From Tachypleus tridentatus (taxonomy: Eukaryota > Arthropoda > Merostomata > Xiphosura > Limulidae), in NCBI RefSeq assembly GCF_004210375.1, contig NW_027467782.1, positions 32,725,771 through 32,789,770 of the forward strand: DNA of 64,000 nucleotides. The letters are read 5' to 3'. This document shows, piece after piece, positions 12,901 through 27,900 of this stretch. The notes under the pieces were generated by a model. The model did not search any database. It was not told the origin of the DNA and saw nothing but the letters and a program-made list of their open reading frames with translations. Numbering within the stretch: position 1 is the first letter of the stretch; every line of letters begins with the position of its first letter. Position numbers and translations under genes: made by a program.

Positions 12901-15900
12901 TAATGTGAAGCTGTGCCAGATACACCCACTCAGGTAGGTTTGTAAGGCACTAGACACTACTACTACCAGAATGGATGATGATAATGTGAAGCTGTGCCAG
13001 ATACACCCACTCAGGTAGGTTTGTAAGGCACTAGACACTACTACTACCAGAATGGATGATGATAATGTGAAGCTGTGCCAGATACACCCACTCAGGTAGG
13101 TTTGTAAGGCACTAGACACTACTACTACCAGAATGGATGATGATAATGTGAAGCTGTGCCAGATACACCCACTCAGGTAGGTTTGTAAGGCACTAGACAC
13201 TACTACTACCAGAATGGATGATGATAATGTGAAGCTGTGCCAGATACACCCACTCAGGTAGGTTTGTGAAGGCACCACTCAGGTAGACACTACTACTACC
13301 AGAATGGATGATGATAATGTGAAGCTGTGCCAGATACACCCACTCAGGTAGGTTTGTAAGGCACTAGACACTACTACTACCAGAATGGATGATGATAATG
13401 TGAAGCTGTGCCAGATACACCCACTCAGGTAGGTTTGTAAGGCACTAGACACTACTACTACCAGAATGGATGATGATAATGTGAAGCTGTGCCAGATACA
13501 CCCACTCAGGTAGGTTTGTAAGGCACTAGACACTACTACTACCAGAATGGATGATGATAATGTGAAGCTGTGCCAGATACACCCACTCAGGTAGGTTTGT
13601 AAGGCACTAGACACTACTACTACCAGAATGGATGATGATAATGTGAAGCTGTGCCAGATACACCCACTCAGGTAGGTTTGTAAGGCACTAGACACTACTA
13701 CTACCAGAATGGATGATGATAATGTGAAGCTGTGCCAGATACACCCACTCAGGTAGGTTTGTAAGGCACTAGACACTACTACTACCAGAATGGATGATGA
13801 TAATGTGAAGCTGTGCCAGATACACCCACTCAGGTAGGTTTGTAAGGCACTAGACACTACTACTACCAGAATGGATGATGATAATGTGAAGCTGTGCCAG
13901 ATACACCCACTCAGGTAGGTTTGTAAGGCACTAGACACTACTACTACCAGAATGGATGATGATAATGTGAAGCTGTGCCAGATACACCCACTCAGGTAGG
14001 TTTGTAAGGCACTAGACACTACTACTACCAGAATGGATGATGATAATGTGAAGCTGTGCCAGATACACCCACTCAGGTAGGTTTGTAAGGCACTAGACAC
14101 TACTACTACCAGAATGGATGATGATAATGTGAAGCTGTGCCAGATACACCCACTCAGGTAGGTTTGTAAGGCACTAGACACTACTACTACCAGAATGGAT
14201 GATGATAATGTGAAGCTGTGCCAGATACACCCACTCAGGTAGGTTTGTAAGGCACTAGACACTACTACTACCAGAATGGATGATGATAATGTGAAGCTGT
14301 GCCAGATACACCCACTCAGGTAGGTTTGTAAGGCACTAGACACTACTACTACCAGAATGGATGATGATAATGTGAAGCTGTGCCAGATACACCCACTCAG
14401 GTAGGTTTGTAAGGCACTAGACACTACTACTACCAGAATGGATGATGATAATGTGAAGCTGTGCCAGATACACCCACTCAGGTAGGTTTGTAAGGCACTA
14501 GACACTACTACTACCAGAATGGATGATGATAATGTGAAGCTGTGCCAGATACACCCACTCAGGTAGGTTTGTAAGGCACTAGACACTACTACTACCAGAA
14601 TGGATGATGATAATGTGAAGCTGTGCCAGATACACCCACTCAGGTAGGTTTGTAAGGCACTAGACACTACTACTACCAGAATGGATGATGATAATGTGAA
14701 GCTGTGCCAGATACACCCACTCAGGTAGGTTTGTAAGGCACTAGACACTACTACTACCAGAATGGAGATGATAATGTGAAGCTGTGCCAGATACACCCAC
14801 TCAGGTAGGTTTGTACTCAGGTTTGTAACTAGACACTACTACTACCAGAATGGATGATGATAATGTGAAGCTGTGCCAGATACACCCACTCAGGTAGGTT
14901 TGTAAGGCACTAGACACTACTACTACCAGAATGGATGATGATAATGTGAAGCTGTGCCAGATACACCCACTCAGGTAGGTTTGTAAGGCACTAGACACTA
15001 CTACTACCAGAATGGATGATGATAATGTGAAGCTGTGCCAGATACACCCACTCAGGTAGGTTTGTAAGGCACTAGACACTACTACTACCAGAATGGATGA
15101 TGATAATGTGAAGCTGTGCCAGATACACCCACTCAGGTAGGTTTGTAAGGCACTAGACACTACTACTACCAGAATGGATGATGATAATGTGAAGCTGTGC
15201 CAGATACACCCACTCAGGTAGGTTTGTAAGGCACTAGACACTACTACTACCAGAATGGATGATGATAATGTGAAGCTGTGCCAGATACACCCACTCAGGT
15301 AGGTTTGTAAGGCACTAGACACTACTACTACCAGAATGGATGATGATAATGTGAAGCTGTGCCAGATACACCCACTCAGGTAGGTTTGTAAGGCACTAGA
15401 CACTACTACTACCAGAATGGATGATGATAATGTGAAGCTGTGCCAGATACACCCACTCAGGTAGGTTTGTAAGGCACTAGACACTACTACTACCAGAATG
15501 GATGATGATAATGTGAAGCTGTGCCAGATACACCCACTCAGGTAGGTTTGTAAGGCACTAGACACTACTACTACCAGAATGGATGATGATAATGTGAAGC
15601 TGTGCCAGATACACCCACTCAGGTAGGTTTGTAAGGCACTAGACACTACTACTACCAGAATGGATGATGATAATGTGAAGCTGTGCCAGATACACCCACT
15701 CAGGTAGGTTTGTAAGGCACTAGACACTACTACTACCAGAATGGATGATGATAATGTGAAGCTGTGCCAGATACACCCACTCAGGTAGGTTTGTAAGGCA
15801 CTAGACACTACTACTACCAGAATGGATGATGATAATGTGAAGCTGTGCCAGATACACCCACTCAGGTAGGTTTGTAAGGCACTAGACACTACTACTACCA

Positions 15901-18900
15901 GAATGGATGATGATAATGTGAAGCTGTGCCAGATACACCCACTCAGGTAGGTTTGTAAGGCACTAGACACTACTACTACCAGAATTTGATGATGATAATG
16001 TGAAGCTGTGCCAGATACACCCACTCAGGTAGGTTTGTAAGGCACTAGACACTACTACTACCAGAATGGATGATGATAATGTGAAGCTGTGCCAGATACA
16101 CCCACTCAGGTAGGTTTGTAAGGCACTAGACACTACTACTACCAGAATGGATGATGATAATGTGAAGCTGTGCCAGATACACCCACTCAGGTAGGTTTGT
16201 AAGGCACTAGACACTACTACTACCAGAATGGATGATGATAATGTGAAGCTGTGCCAGATACACCCACTCAGGTAGGTTTGTAAGGCACTAGACACTACTA
16301 CTACCAGAATGGATGATGATAATGTGAAGCTGTGCCAGATACACCCACTCAGGTAGGTTTGTAAGGCACTAGACACTACTACTACCAGAATGGATGATGA
16401 TAATGTGAAGCTGTGCCAGATACACCCACTCAGGTAGGTTTGTAAGGCACTAGACACTACTACTACCAGAATGGATGATGATAATGTGAAGCTGTGCCAG
16501 ATACACCCACTCAGGTAGGTTTGTAAGGCACTAGACACTACTACTACCAGAATGGATGATGATAATGTGAAGCTGTGCCAGATACACCCACTCAGGTAGG
16601 TTTGTAAGGCACTAGACACTACTACTACCAGAATGGATGATGATAATGTGAAGCTGTGCCAGATACACCCACTCAGGTAGGTTTGTAAGGCACTAGACAC
16701 TACTACTACCAGAATGGATGATGATAATGTGAAGCTGTGCCAGATACACCCACTCAGGTAGGTTTGTAAGGCACTAGACACTACTACTACCAGAATGGAT
16801 GATGATAATGTGAAGCTGTGCCAGATACACCCACTCAGGTAGGTTTGTAAGGCACTAGACACTACTACTACCAGAATGGATGATGATAATGTGAAGCTGT
16901 GCCAGATACACCCACTCAGGTAGGTTTGTAAGGCACTAGACACTACTACTACCAGAATGGATGATGATAATGTGAAGCTGTGCCAGATACACCCACTCAG
17001 GTAGGTTTGTAAGGCACTAGACACTACTACTACCAGAATGGATGATGATAATGTGAAGCTGTGCCAGATACACCCACTCAGGTAGGTTTGTAAGGCACTA
17101 GACACTACTACTACCAGAATGGATGATGATAATGTGAAGCTGTGCCAGATACACCCACTCAGGTAGGTTTGTAAGGCACTAGACACTACTACTACCAGAA
17201 TGGATGATGATAATGTGAAGCTGTGCCAGATACACCCACTCAGGTAGGTTTGTAAGGCACTAGACACTACTACTACCAGAATGGATGATGATAATGTGAA
17301 GCTGTGCCAGATACACCCACTCAGGTAGGTTTGTAAGGCACTAGACACTACTACTACCAGAATGGATGATGATAATGTGAAGCTGTGCCAGATACACCCA
17401 CTCAGGTAGGTTTGTAAGGCACTAGACACTACTACTACCAGAATGGATGATGATAATGTGAAGCTGTGCCAGATACACCCACTCAGGTAGGTTTGTAAGG
17501 CACTAGACACTACTACTACCAGAATGGATGATGATAATGTGAAGCTGTGCCAGATACACCCACTCAGGTAGGTTTGTAAGGCACTAGACACTACTACTAC
17601 CAGAATGGATGATGATAATGTGAAGCTGTGCCAGATACACCCACTCAGGTAGGTTTGTAAGGCACTAGACACTACTACTACCAGAATGGATGATGATAAT
17701 GTGAAGCTGTGCCAGATACACCCACTCAGGTAGGTTTGTAAGGCACTAGACACTACTACTACCAGAATGGATGATGATAATGTGAAGCTGTGCCAGATAC
17801 ACCCACTCACCCACTCAGGTAGGTTTGTAAGGCACTAGACACCTACTACCAGAATGGATGAGGTTTGCCAGATACACCCACTCAGTAGGTTTGTAAGGCA
17901 CTAGACACTACTACTACCAGAATGGATGATGATAATGTGAAGCTGTGCCAGATACACCCACTCAGGTAGGTTTGTAAGGCACTAGACACTACTACTACCA
18001 GAATGGATGATGATAATGTGAAGCTGTGCCAGATACACCCACTCAGGTAGGTTTGTAAGGCACTAGACACTTACTACCAGAATATGATGATAATGTGAAG
18101 CTGTGCCACACCCACTAGACACTAGACACTACTACCAGAATGGATGATGATAATGTGAAGCTGTGCCAGATACACCCACTCAGGTAGGTTTGTAAGGCAC
18201 TAGACACTACTACTACCAGAATGGATGATGATAATGTGAAGCTGTGCCAGATACACCCACTCAGGTAGGTTTGTAAGGCACTAGACACTACTACTACCAG
18301 AATGGATGATGATAATGTGAAGCTGTGCCAGATACACCCACTCAGGTAGGTTTGTAAGGCACTAGACACTACTACTACCAGAATGGATGATGATAATGTG
18401 AAGCTGTGCCAGATACACCCACTCAGGTAGGTTTGTAAGGCACTAGACACTACTACTACCAGAATGGATGATGATAATGTGAAGCTGTGCCAGATACACC
18501 CACTCAGGTAGGTTTGTAAGGCACTAGACACTACTACTACCAGAAATGTGGCTGTGCCAGATACACCCACTGATGTATAATGTGAAGCTGTGCCAGATAC
18601 ACCCACTCAGGTAGGTTTGTAAGGCACTAGACACTACTACTACCAGAATGGATGATGATAATGTGAAGCTGTGCCAGATACACCCACTCAGGTAGGTTTG
18701 TAAGGCACTAGACACTACTACTACCAGAATGGATGATGATAATGTGAAGCTGTGCCAGATACACCCACTCAGGTAGGTTTGTAAGGCACTAGACACTACT
18801 ACTACCAGAATGGATGATGATAATGTGAAGCTGTGCCAGATACACCCACTCAGGTAGGTTTGTAAGGCACTAGACACTACTACTACCAGAATGGATGATG

Positions 18901-21900
18901 ATAATGTGAAGCTGTGCCAGATACACCCACTCAGGTAGGTTTGTAAGGCACTAGACACTACTACTACCAGAATGGATGATGATAATGTGAAGCTGTGCCA
19001 GATACACCCACTCAGGTAGGTTTGTAAGGCACTAGACACTACTACTACCAGAATGGATGATGATAATGTGAAGCTGTGCCAGATACACCCACTCAGGTAG
19101 GTTTGTAAGGCACTAGACACTACTACTACCAGAATGGATGATGATAATGTGAAGCTGTGCCAGATACACCCACTCAGGTAGGTTTGTAAGGCACTAGACA
19201 CTACTACTACCAGAATGGATGATGATAATGTGAAGCTGTGCCAGATACACCCACTCAGGTAGGTTTGTAAGGCACTAGACACTACTACTACCAGAATGGA
19301 TGATGATAATGTGAAGCTGTGCCAGATACACCCACTCAGGTAGGTTTGTAAGGCACTAGACACTACTACTACCAGAATGGATGATGATAATGTGAAGCTG
19401 TGCCAGATACACCCACTCAGGTAGGTTTGTAAGGCACTAGACACTACTACTACCAGAATGGATGATGATAATGTGAAGCTGTGCCAGATACACCCACTCA
19501 GGTAGGTTTGTAAGGCACTAGACACTACTACTACCAGAATGGATGATGATAATGTGAAGCTGTGCCAGATACACCCACTCAGGTAGGTTTGTAAGGCACT
19601 AGACACTACTACTACCAGAATGGATGATGATAATGTGAAGCTGTGCCAGATACACCCACTCAGGTAGGTTTGTAAGGCACTAGACACTACTACTACCAGA
19701 ATGGATGATGATAATGTGAAGCTGTGCCAGATACACCCACTCAGGTAGGTTTGTAAGGCACTAGACACTACTACTACCAGAATGGATGATGATAATGTGA
19801 AGCTGTGCCAGATACACCCACTCAGGTAGGTTTGTAAGGCACTAGACACTACTACTACCAGAATGGATGATGATAATGTGAAGCTGTGCCAGATACACCC
19901 ACTCAGGTAGGTTTGTAAGGCACTAGACACTACTACTACCAGAATGGATGATGATAATGTGAAGCTGTGCCAGATACACCCACTCAGGTAGGTTTGTAAG
20001 GCACTAGACACTACTACTACCAGAATGGATGATGATAATGTGAAGCTGTGCCAGATACACCCACTCAGGTAGGTTTGTAAGGCACTAGACACTACTACTA
20101 CCAGAATGGATGATGATAATGTGAAGCTGTGCCAGATACACCCACTCAGGTAGGTTTGTAAGGCACTAGACACTACTACTACCAGAATGGATGATGATAA
20201 TGTGAAGCTGTGCCAGATACACCCACTCAGGTAGGTTTGTAAGGCACTAGACACTACTACTACCAGAATGGATGATGATAATGTGAAGCTGTGCCAGATA
20301 CACCCACTCAGGTAGGTTTGTAAGGCACTAGACACTACTACTACCAGAATGGATGATGATAATGTGAAGCTGTGCCAGATACACCCACTCAGGTAGGTTT
20401 GTAAGGCACTAGACACTACTACTACCAGAATGGATGATGATAATGTGAAGCTGTGCCAGATACACCCACTCAGGTAGGTTTGTAAGGCACTAGACACTAC
20501 TACTACCAGAATGGATGATGATAATGTGAAGCTGTGCCAGATACACCCACTCAGGTAGGTTTGTAAGGCACTAGACACTACTACTACCAGAATGGATGAT
20601 GATAATGTGAAGCTGTGCCAGATACACCCACTCAGGTAGGTTTGTAAGGCACTAGACACTACTACTACCAGAATGGATGATGATAATGTGAAGCTGTGCC
20701 AGATACACCCACTCAGGTAGGTTTGTAAGGCACTAGACACTACTACTACCAGAATGGATGATGATAATGTGAAGCTGTGCCAGATACACCCACTCAGGTA
20801 GGTTTGTAAGGCACTAGACACTACTACTACCAGAATGGATGATGATAATGTGAAGCTGTGCCAGATACACCCACTCAGGTAGGTTTGTAAGGCACTAGAC
20901 ACTACTACTACCAGAATGGATGATGATAATGTGAAGCTGTGCCAGATACACCCACTCAGGTAGGTTTGTAAGGCACTAGACACTACTACTACCAGAATGG
21001 ATGATGATAATGTGAAGCTGTGCCAGATACACCCACTCAGGTAGGTTTGTAAGGCACTAGACACTACTACTACCAGAATGGATGATGATAATGTGAAGCT
21101 GTGCCAGATACACCCACTCAGGTAGGTTTGTAAGGCACTAGACACTACTACTACCAGAATGGATGATGATAATGTGAAGCTGTGCCAGATACACCCACTC
21201 AGGTAGGTTTGTAAGGCACTAGACACTACTACTACCAGAATGGATGATGATAATGTGAAGCTGTGCCAGATACACCCACTCAGGTAGGTTTGTAAGGCAC
21301 TAGACACTACTACTACCAGAATGGATGATGATAATGTGAAGCTGTGCCAGATACACCCACTCAGGTAGGTTTGTAAGGCACTAGACACTACTACTACCAG
21401 AATGGATGATGATAATGTGAAGCTGTGCCAGATACACCCACTCAGGTAGGTTTGTAAGGCACTAGACACTACTACTACCAGAATGGATGATGATAATGTG
21501 AAGCTGTGCCAGATACACCCACTCAGGTAGGTTTGTAAGGCACTAGACACTACTACTACCAGAATGGATGATGATAATGTGAAGCTGTGCCAGATACACC
21601 CACTCAGGTAGGTTTGTAAGGCACTAGACACTACTACTACCAGAATGGATGATGATAATGTGAAGCTGTGCCAGATACACCCACTCAGGTAGGTTTGTAA
21701 GGCACTAGACACTACTACTACCAGAATGGATGATGATAATGTGAAGCTGTGCCAGATACACCCACTCAGGTAGGTTTGTAAGGCACTAGACACTACTACT
21801 ACCAGAATGGATGATGATAATGTGAAGCTGTGCCAGATACACCCACTCAGGTAGGTTTGTAAGGCACTAGACACTACTACTACCAGAATGGATGATGATA

Positions 21901-24900
21901 ATGTGAAGCTGTGCCAGATACACCCACTCAGGTAGGTTTGTAAGGCACTAGACACTACTACTACCAGAATGGATGATGATAATGTGAAGCTGTGCCAGAT
22001 ACACCCACTCAGGTAGGTTTGTAAGGCACTAGACACTACTACTACCAGAATGGATGATGATAATGTGAAGCTGTGCCAGATACACCCACTCAGGTAGGTT
22101 TGTAAGGCACTAGACACTAGACACTACTACCAGAATGGATGATGATAATGTGAAGCTGTGCCAGATACACCCACTCAGGTAGGTTTGTAAGGCACTAGAC
22201 ACTACTACTACCAGAATGGATGATGATAATGTGAAGCTGTGCCAGATACACCCACTCAGGTAGGTTTGTAAGGCACTAGACACTACTACTACCAGAATGG
22301 ATGATGATAATGTGAAGCTGTGCCAGATACACCCACTCAGGTAGGTTTGTAAGGCACTAGACACTACTACTACCAGAATGGATGATGATAATGTGAAGCT
22401 GTGCCAGATACACCCACTCAGGTAGGTTTGTAAGGCACTAGACACTACTACTACCAGAATGGATGATGATAATGTGAAGCTGTGCCAGATACACCCACTC
22501 AGGTAGGTTTGTAAGGCACTAGACACTACTACTACCAGAATGGATGATGATAATGTGAAGCTGTGCCAGATACACCCACTCAGGTAGGTTTGTAAGGCAC
22601 TAGACACTACTACTACCAGAATGGATGATGATAATGTGAAGCTGTGCCAGATACACCCACTCAGGTAGGTTTGTAAGGCACTAGACACTACTACTACCAG
22701 AATGGATGATGATAATGTGAAGCTGTGCCAGATACACCCACTCAGGTAGGTTTGTAAGGCACTAGACACTACTACTACCAGAATGGATGATGATAATGTG
22801 AAGCTGTGCCAGATACACCCACTCAGGTAGGTTTGTAAGGCACTAGACACTACTACTACCAGAATGGATGATGATAATGTGAAGCTGTGCCAGATACACC
22901 CACTCAGGTAGGTTTGTAAGGCACTAGACACTACTACTACCAGAATGGATGATGATAATGTGAAGCTGTGCCAGATACACCCACTCAGGTAGGTTTGTAA
23001 GGCACTAGACACTACTACTACCAGAATGGATGATGATAATGTGAAGCTGTGCCAGATACACCCACTCAGGTAGGTTTGTAAGGCACTAGACACTACTACT
23101 ACCAGAATGGATGATGATAATGTGAAGCTGTGCCAGATACACCCACTCAGGTAGGTTTGTAAGGCACTAGACACTACTACTACCAGAATGGATGATGATA
23201 ATGTGAAGCTGTGCCAGATACACCCACTCAGGTAGGTTTGTAAGGCACTAGACACTACTACTACCAGAATGGATGATGATAATGTGAAGCTGTGCCAGAT
23301 ACACCCACTCAGGTAGGTTTGTAAGGCACTAGACACTACTACTACCAGAATGGATGATGATAATGTGAAGCTGTGCCAGATACACCCACTCAGGTAGGTT
23401 TGTAAGGCACTAGACACTACTACTACCAGAATGGATGATGATAATGTGAAGCTGTGCCAGATACACCCACTCAGGTAGGTTTGTAAGGCACTAGACACTA
23501 CTACTACCAGAATGGATGATGATAATGTGAAGCTGTGCCAGATACACCCACTCAGGTAGGTTTGTAAGGCACTAGACACTACTACTACCAGAATGGATGA
23601 TGATAATGTGAAGCTGTGCCAGATACACCCACTCAGGTAGGTTTGTAAGGCACTAGACACTACTACTACCAGAATGGATGATGATAATGTGAAGCTGTGC
23701 CAGATACACCCACTCAGGTAGGTTTGTAAGGCACTAGACACTACTACTACCAGAATGGATGATGATAATGTGAAGCTGTGCCAGATACACCCACTCAGGT
23801 AGGTTTGTAAGGCACTAGACACTACTACTACCAGAATGGATGATGATAATGTGAAGCTGTGCCAGATACACCCACTCAGGTAGGTTTGTAAGGCACTAGA
23901 CACTACTACTACCAGAATGGATGATGATAATGTGAAGCTGTGCCAGATACACCCACTCAGGTAGGTTTGTAAGGCACTAGACACTACTACTACCAGAATG
24001 GATGATGATAATGTGAAGCTGTGCCAGATACACCCACTCAGGTAGGTTTGTAAGGCACTAGACACTACTACTACCAGAATGGATGATGATAATGTGAAGC
24101 TGTGCCAGATACACCCACTCAGGTAGGTTTGTAAGGCACTAGACACTACTACTACCAGAATGGATGATGATAATGTGAAGCTGTGCCAGATACACCCACT
24201 CAGGTAGGTTTGTAAGGCACTAGACACTACTACTACCAGAATGGATGATGATAATGTGAAGCTGTGCCAGATACACCCACTCAGGTAGGTTTGTAAGGCA
24301 CTAGACACTACTACTACCAGAATGGATGATGATAATGTGAAGCTGTGCCAGATACACCCACTCAGGTAGGTTTGTAAGGCACTAGACACTACTACTACCA
24401 GAATGGATGATGATAATGTGAAGCTGTGCCAGATACACCCACTCAGGTAGGTTTGTAAGGCACTAGACACTACTACTACCAGAATGGATGATGATAATGT
24501 GAAGCTGTGCCAGATACACCCACTCAGGTAGGTTTGTAAGGCACTAGACACTACTACTACCAGAATGGATGATGATAATGTGAAGCTGTGCCAGATACAC
24601 CCACTCAGGTAGGTTTGTAAGGCACTAGACACTACTACTACCAGAATGGATGATGATAATGTGAAGCTGTGCCAGATACACCCACTCAGGTAGGTTTGTA
24701 AGGCACTAGACACTACTACTACCAGAATGGATGATGATAATGTGAAGCTGTGCCAGATACACCCACTCAGGTAGGTTTGTAAGGCACTAGACACTACTAC
24801 TACCAGAATGGATGATGATAATGTGAAGCTGTGCCAGATACACCCACTCAGGTAGGTTTGTAAGGCACTAGACACTACTACTACCAGAATGGATGATGAT

Positions 24901-27900
24901 AATGTGAAGCTGTGCCAGATACACCCACTCAGGTAGGTTTGTAAGGCACTAGACACTACTACTACCAGAATGGATGATGATAATGTGAAGCTGTGCCAGA
25001 TACACCCACTCAGGTAGGTTTGTAAGGCACTAGACACTACTACTACCAGAATGGATGATGATAATGTGAAGCTGTGCCAGATACACCCACTCAGGTAGGT
25101 TTGTAAGGCACTAGACACTACTACTACCAGAATGGATGATGATAATGTGAAGCTGTGCCAGATACACCCACTCAGGTAGGTTTGTAAGGCACTAGACACT
25201 ACTACTACCAGAATGGATGATGATAATGTGAAGCTGTGCCAGATACACCCACTCAGGTAGGTTTGTAAGGCACTAGACACTACTACTACCAGAATGGATG
25301 ATGATAATGTGAAGCTGTGCCAGATACACCCACTCAGGTAGGTTTGTAAGGCACTAGACACTACTACTACCAGAATGGATGATGATAATGTGAAGCTGTG
25401 CCAGATACACCCACTCAGGTAGGTTTGTAAGGCACTAGACACTACTACTACCAGAATGGATGATGATAATGTGAAGCTGTGCCAGATACACCCACTCAGG
25501 TAGGTTTGTAAGGCACTAGACACTACTACTACCAGAATGGATGATGATAATGTGAAGCTGTGCCAGATACACCCACTCAGGTAGGTTTGTAAGGCACTAG
25601 ACACTACTACTACCAGAATGGATGATGATAATGTGAAGCTGTGCCAGATACACCCACTCAGGTAGGTTTGTAAGGCACTAGACACTACTACTACCAGAAT
25701 GGATGATGATAATGTGAAGCTGTGCCAGATACACCCACTCAGGTAGGTTTGTAAGGCACTAGACACTACTACTACCAGAATGGATGATGATAATGTGAAG
25801 CTGTGCCAGATACACCCACTCAGGTAGGTTTGTAAGGCACTAGACACTACTACTACCAGAATGGATGATGATAATGTGAAGCTGTGCCAGATACACCCAC
25901 TCAGGTAGGTTTGTAAGGCACTAGACACTACTACTACCAGAATGGATGATGATAATGTGAAGCTGTGCCAGATACACCCACTCAGGTAGGTTTGTAAGGC
26001 ACTAGACACTACTACTACCAGAATGGATGATGATAATGTGAAGCTGTGCCAGATACACCCACTCAGGTAGGTTTGTAAGGCACTAGACACTACTACTACC
26101 AGAATGGATGATGATAATGTGAAGCTGTGCCAGATACACCCACTCAGGTAGGTTTGTAAGGCACTAGACACTACTACTACCAGAATGGATGATGATAATG
26201 TGAAGCTGTGCCAGATACACCCACTCAGGTAGGTTTGTAAGGCACTAGACACTACTACTACCAGAATGGATGATGATAATGTGAAGCTGTGCCAGATACA
26301 CCCACTCAGGTAGGTTTGTAAGGCACTAGACACTACTACTACCAGAATGGATGATGATAATGTGAAGCTGTGCCAGATACACCCACTCAGGTAGGTTTGT
26401 AAGGCACTAGACACTACTACTACCAGAATGGATGATGATAATGTGAAGCTGTGCCAGATACACCCACTCAGGTAGGTTTGTAAGGCACTAGACACTACTA
26501 CTACCAGAATGGATGATGATAATGTGAAGCTGTGCCAGATACACCCACTCAGGTAGGTTTGTAAGGCACTAGACACTACTACTACCAGAATGGATGATGA
26601 TAATGTGAAGCTGTGCCAGATACACCCACTCAGGTAGGTTTGTAAGGCACTAGACACTACTACTACCAGAATGGATGATGATAATGTGAAGCTGTGCCAG
26701 ATACACCCACTCAGGTAGGTTTGTAAGGCACTAGACACTACTACTACACAGAACTAGACACTACTACTACCAGAATGGATGATGATAATGTGAAGCTGTG
26801 CCAGATACACCCACTCAGGTAGGTTTGTAAGGCACTAGACACTACTACTACCAGAATGGATGATGATAATGTGAAGCTGTGCCAGATACACCCACTCAGG
26901 TAGGTTTGTAAGGCACTAGACACTACTACTACCAGAATGGATGATGATAATGTGAAGCTGTGCCAGATACACCCACTCAGGTAGGTTTGTAAGGCACTAG
27001 ACACTACTACTACCAGAATGGATGATGATAATGTGAAGCTGTGCCAGATACACCCACTCAGGTAGGTTTGTAAGGCACTAGACACTACTACTACCAGAAT
27101 GGATGATGATAATGTGAAGCTGTGCCAGATACACCCACTCAGGTAGGTTTGTAAGGCACTAGACACTACTACTACCAGAATGGATGATGATAATGTGAAG
27201 CTGTGCCAGATACACCCACTCAGGTAGGTTTGTAAGGCACTAGACACTACTACTACCAGAATGGATGATGATAATGTGAAGCTGTGCCAGATACACCCAC
27301 TCAGGTAGGTTTGTAAGGCACTAGACACTACTACTACCAGAATGGATGATGATAATGTGAAGCTGTGCCAGATACACCCACTCAGGTAGGTTTGTAAGGC
27401 ACTAGACACTACTACTACCAGAATGGATGATGATAATGTGAAGCTGTGCCAGATACACCCACTCAGGTAGGTTTGTAAGGCACTAGACACTACTACTACC
27501 AGAATGGATGATGATAATGTGAAGCTGTGCCAGATACACCCACTTAGGTTAGGTTTGTAGGTAGGTTTGTAAGGCACTAGACACTACTACTACCAGAATG
27601 GATGATGATAATGTGAAGCTGTGCCAGATACACCCACTCAGGTAGGTTTGTAAGGCACTAGACACTACTACTACCAGAATGGATGATGATAATGTGAAGC
27701 TGTGCCAGATACACCCACTCAGGTAGGTTTGTAAGGCACTAGACACTACTACTACCAGAATGGATGATGATAATGTGAAGCTGTGCCAGATACACCCACT
27801 CAGGTAGGTTTGTAAGGCACTAGACACTACTACTACCAGAATGGATGATGATAATGTGAAGCTGTGCCAGATACACCCACTCAGGTAGGTTTGTAAGGCA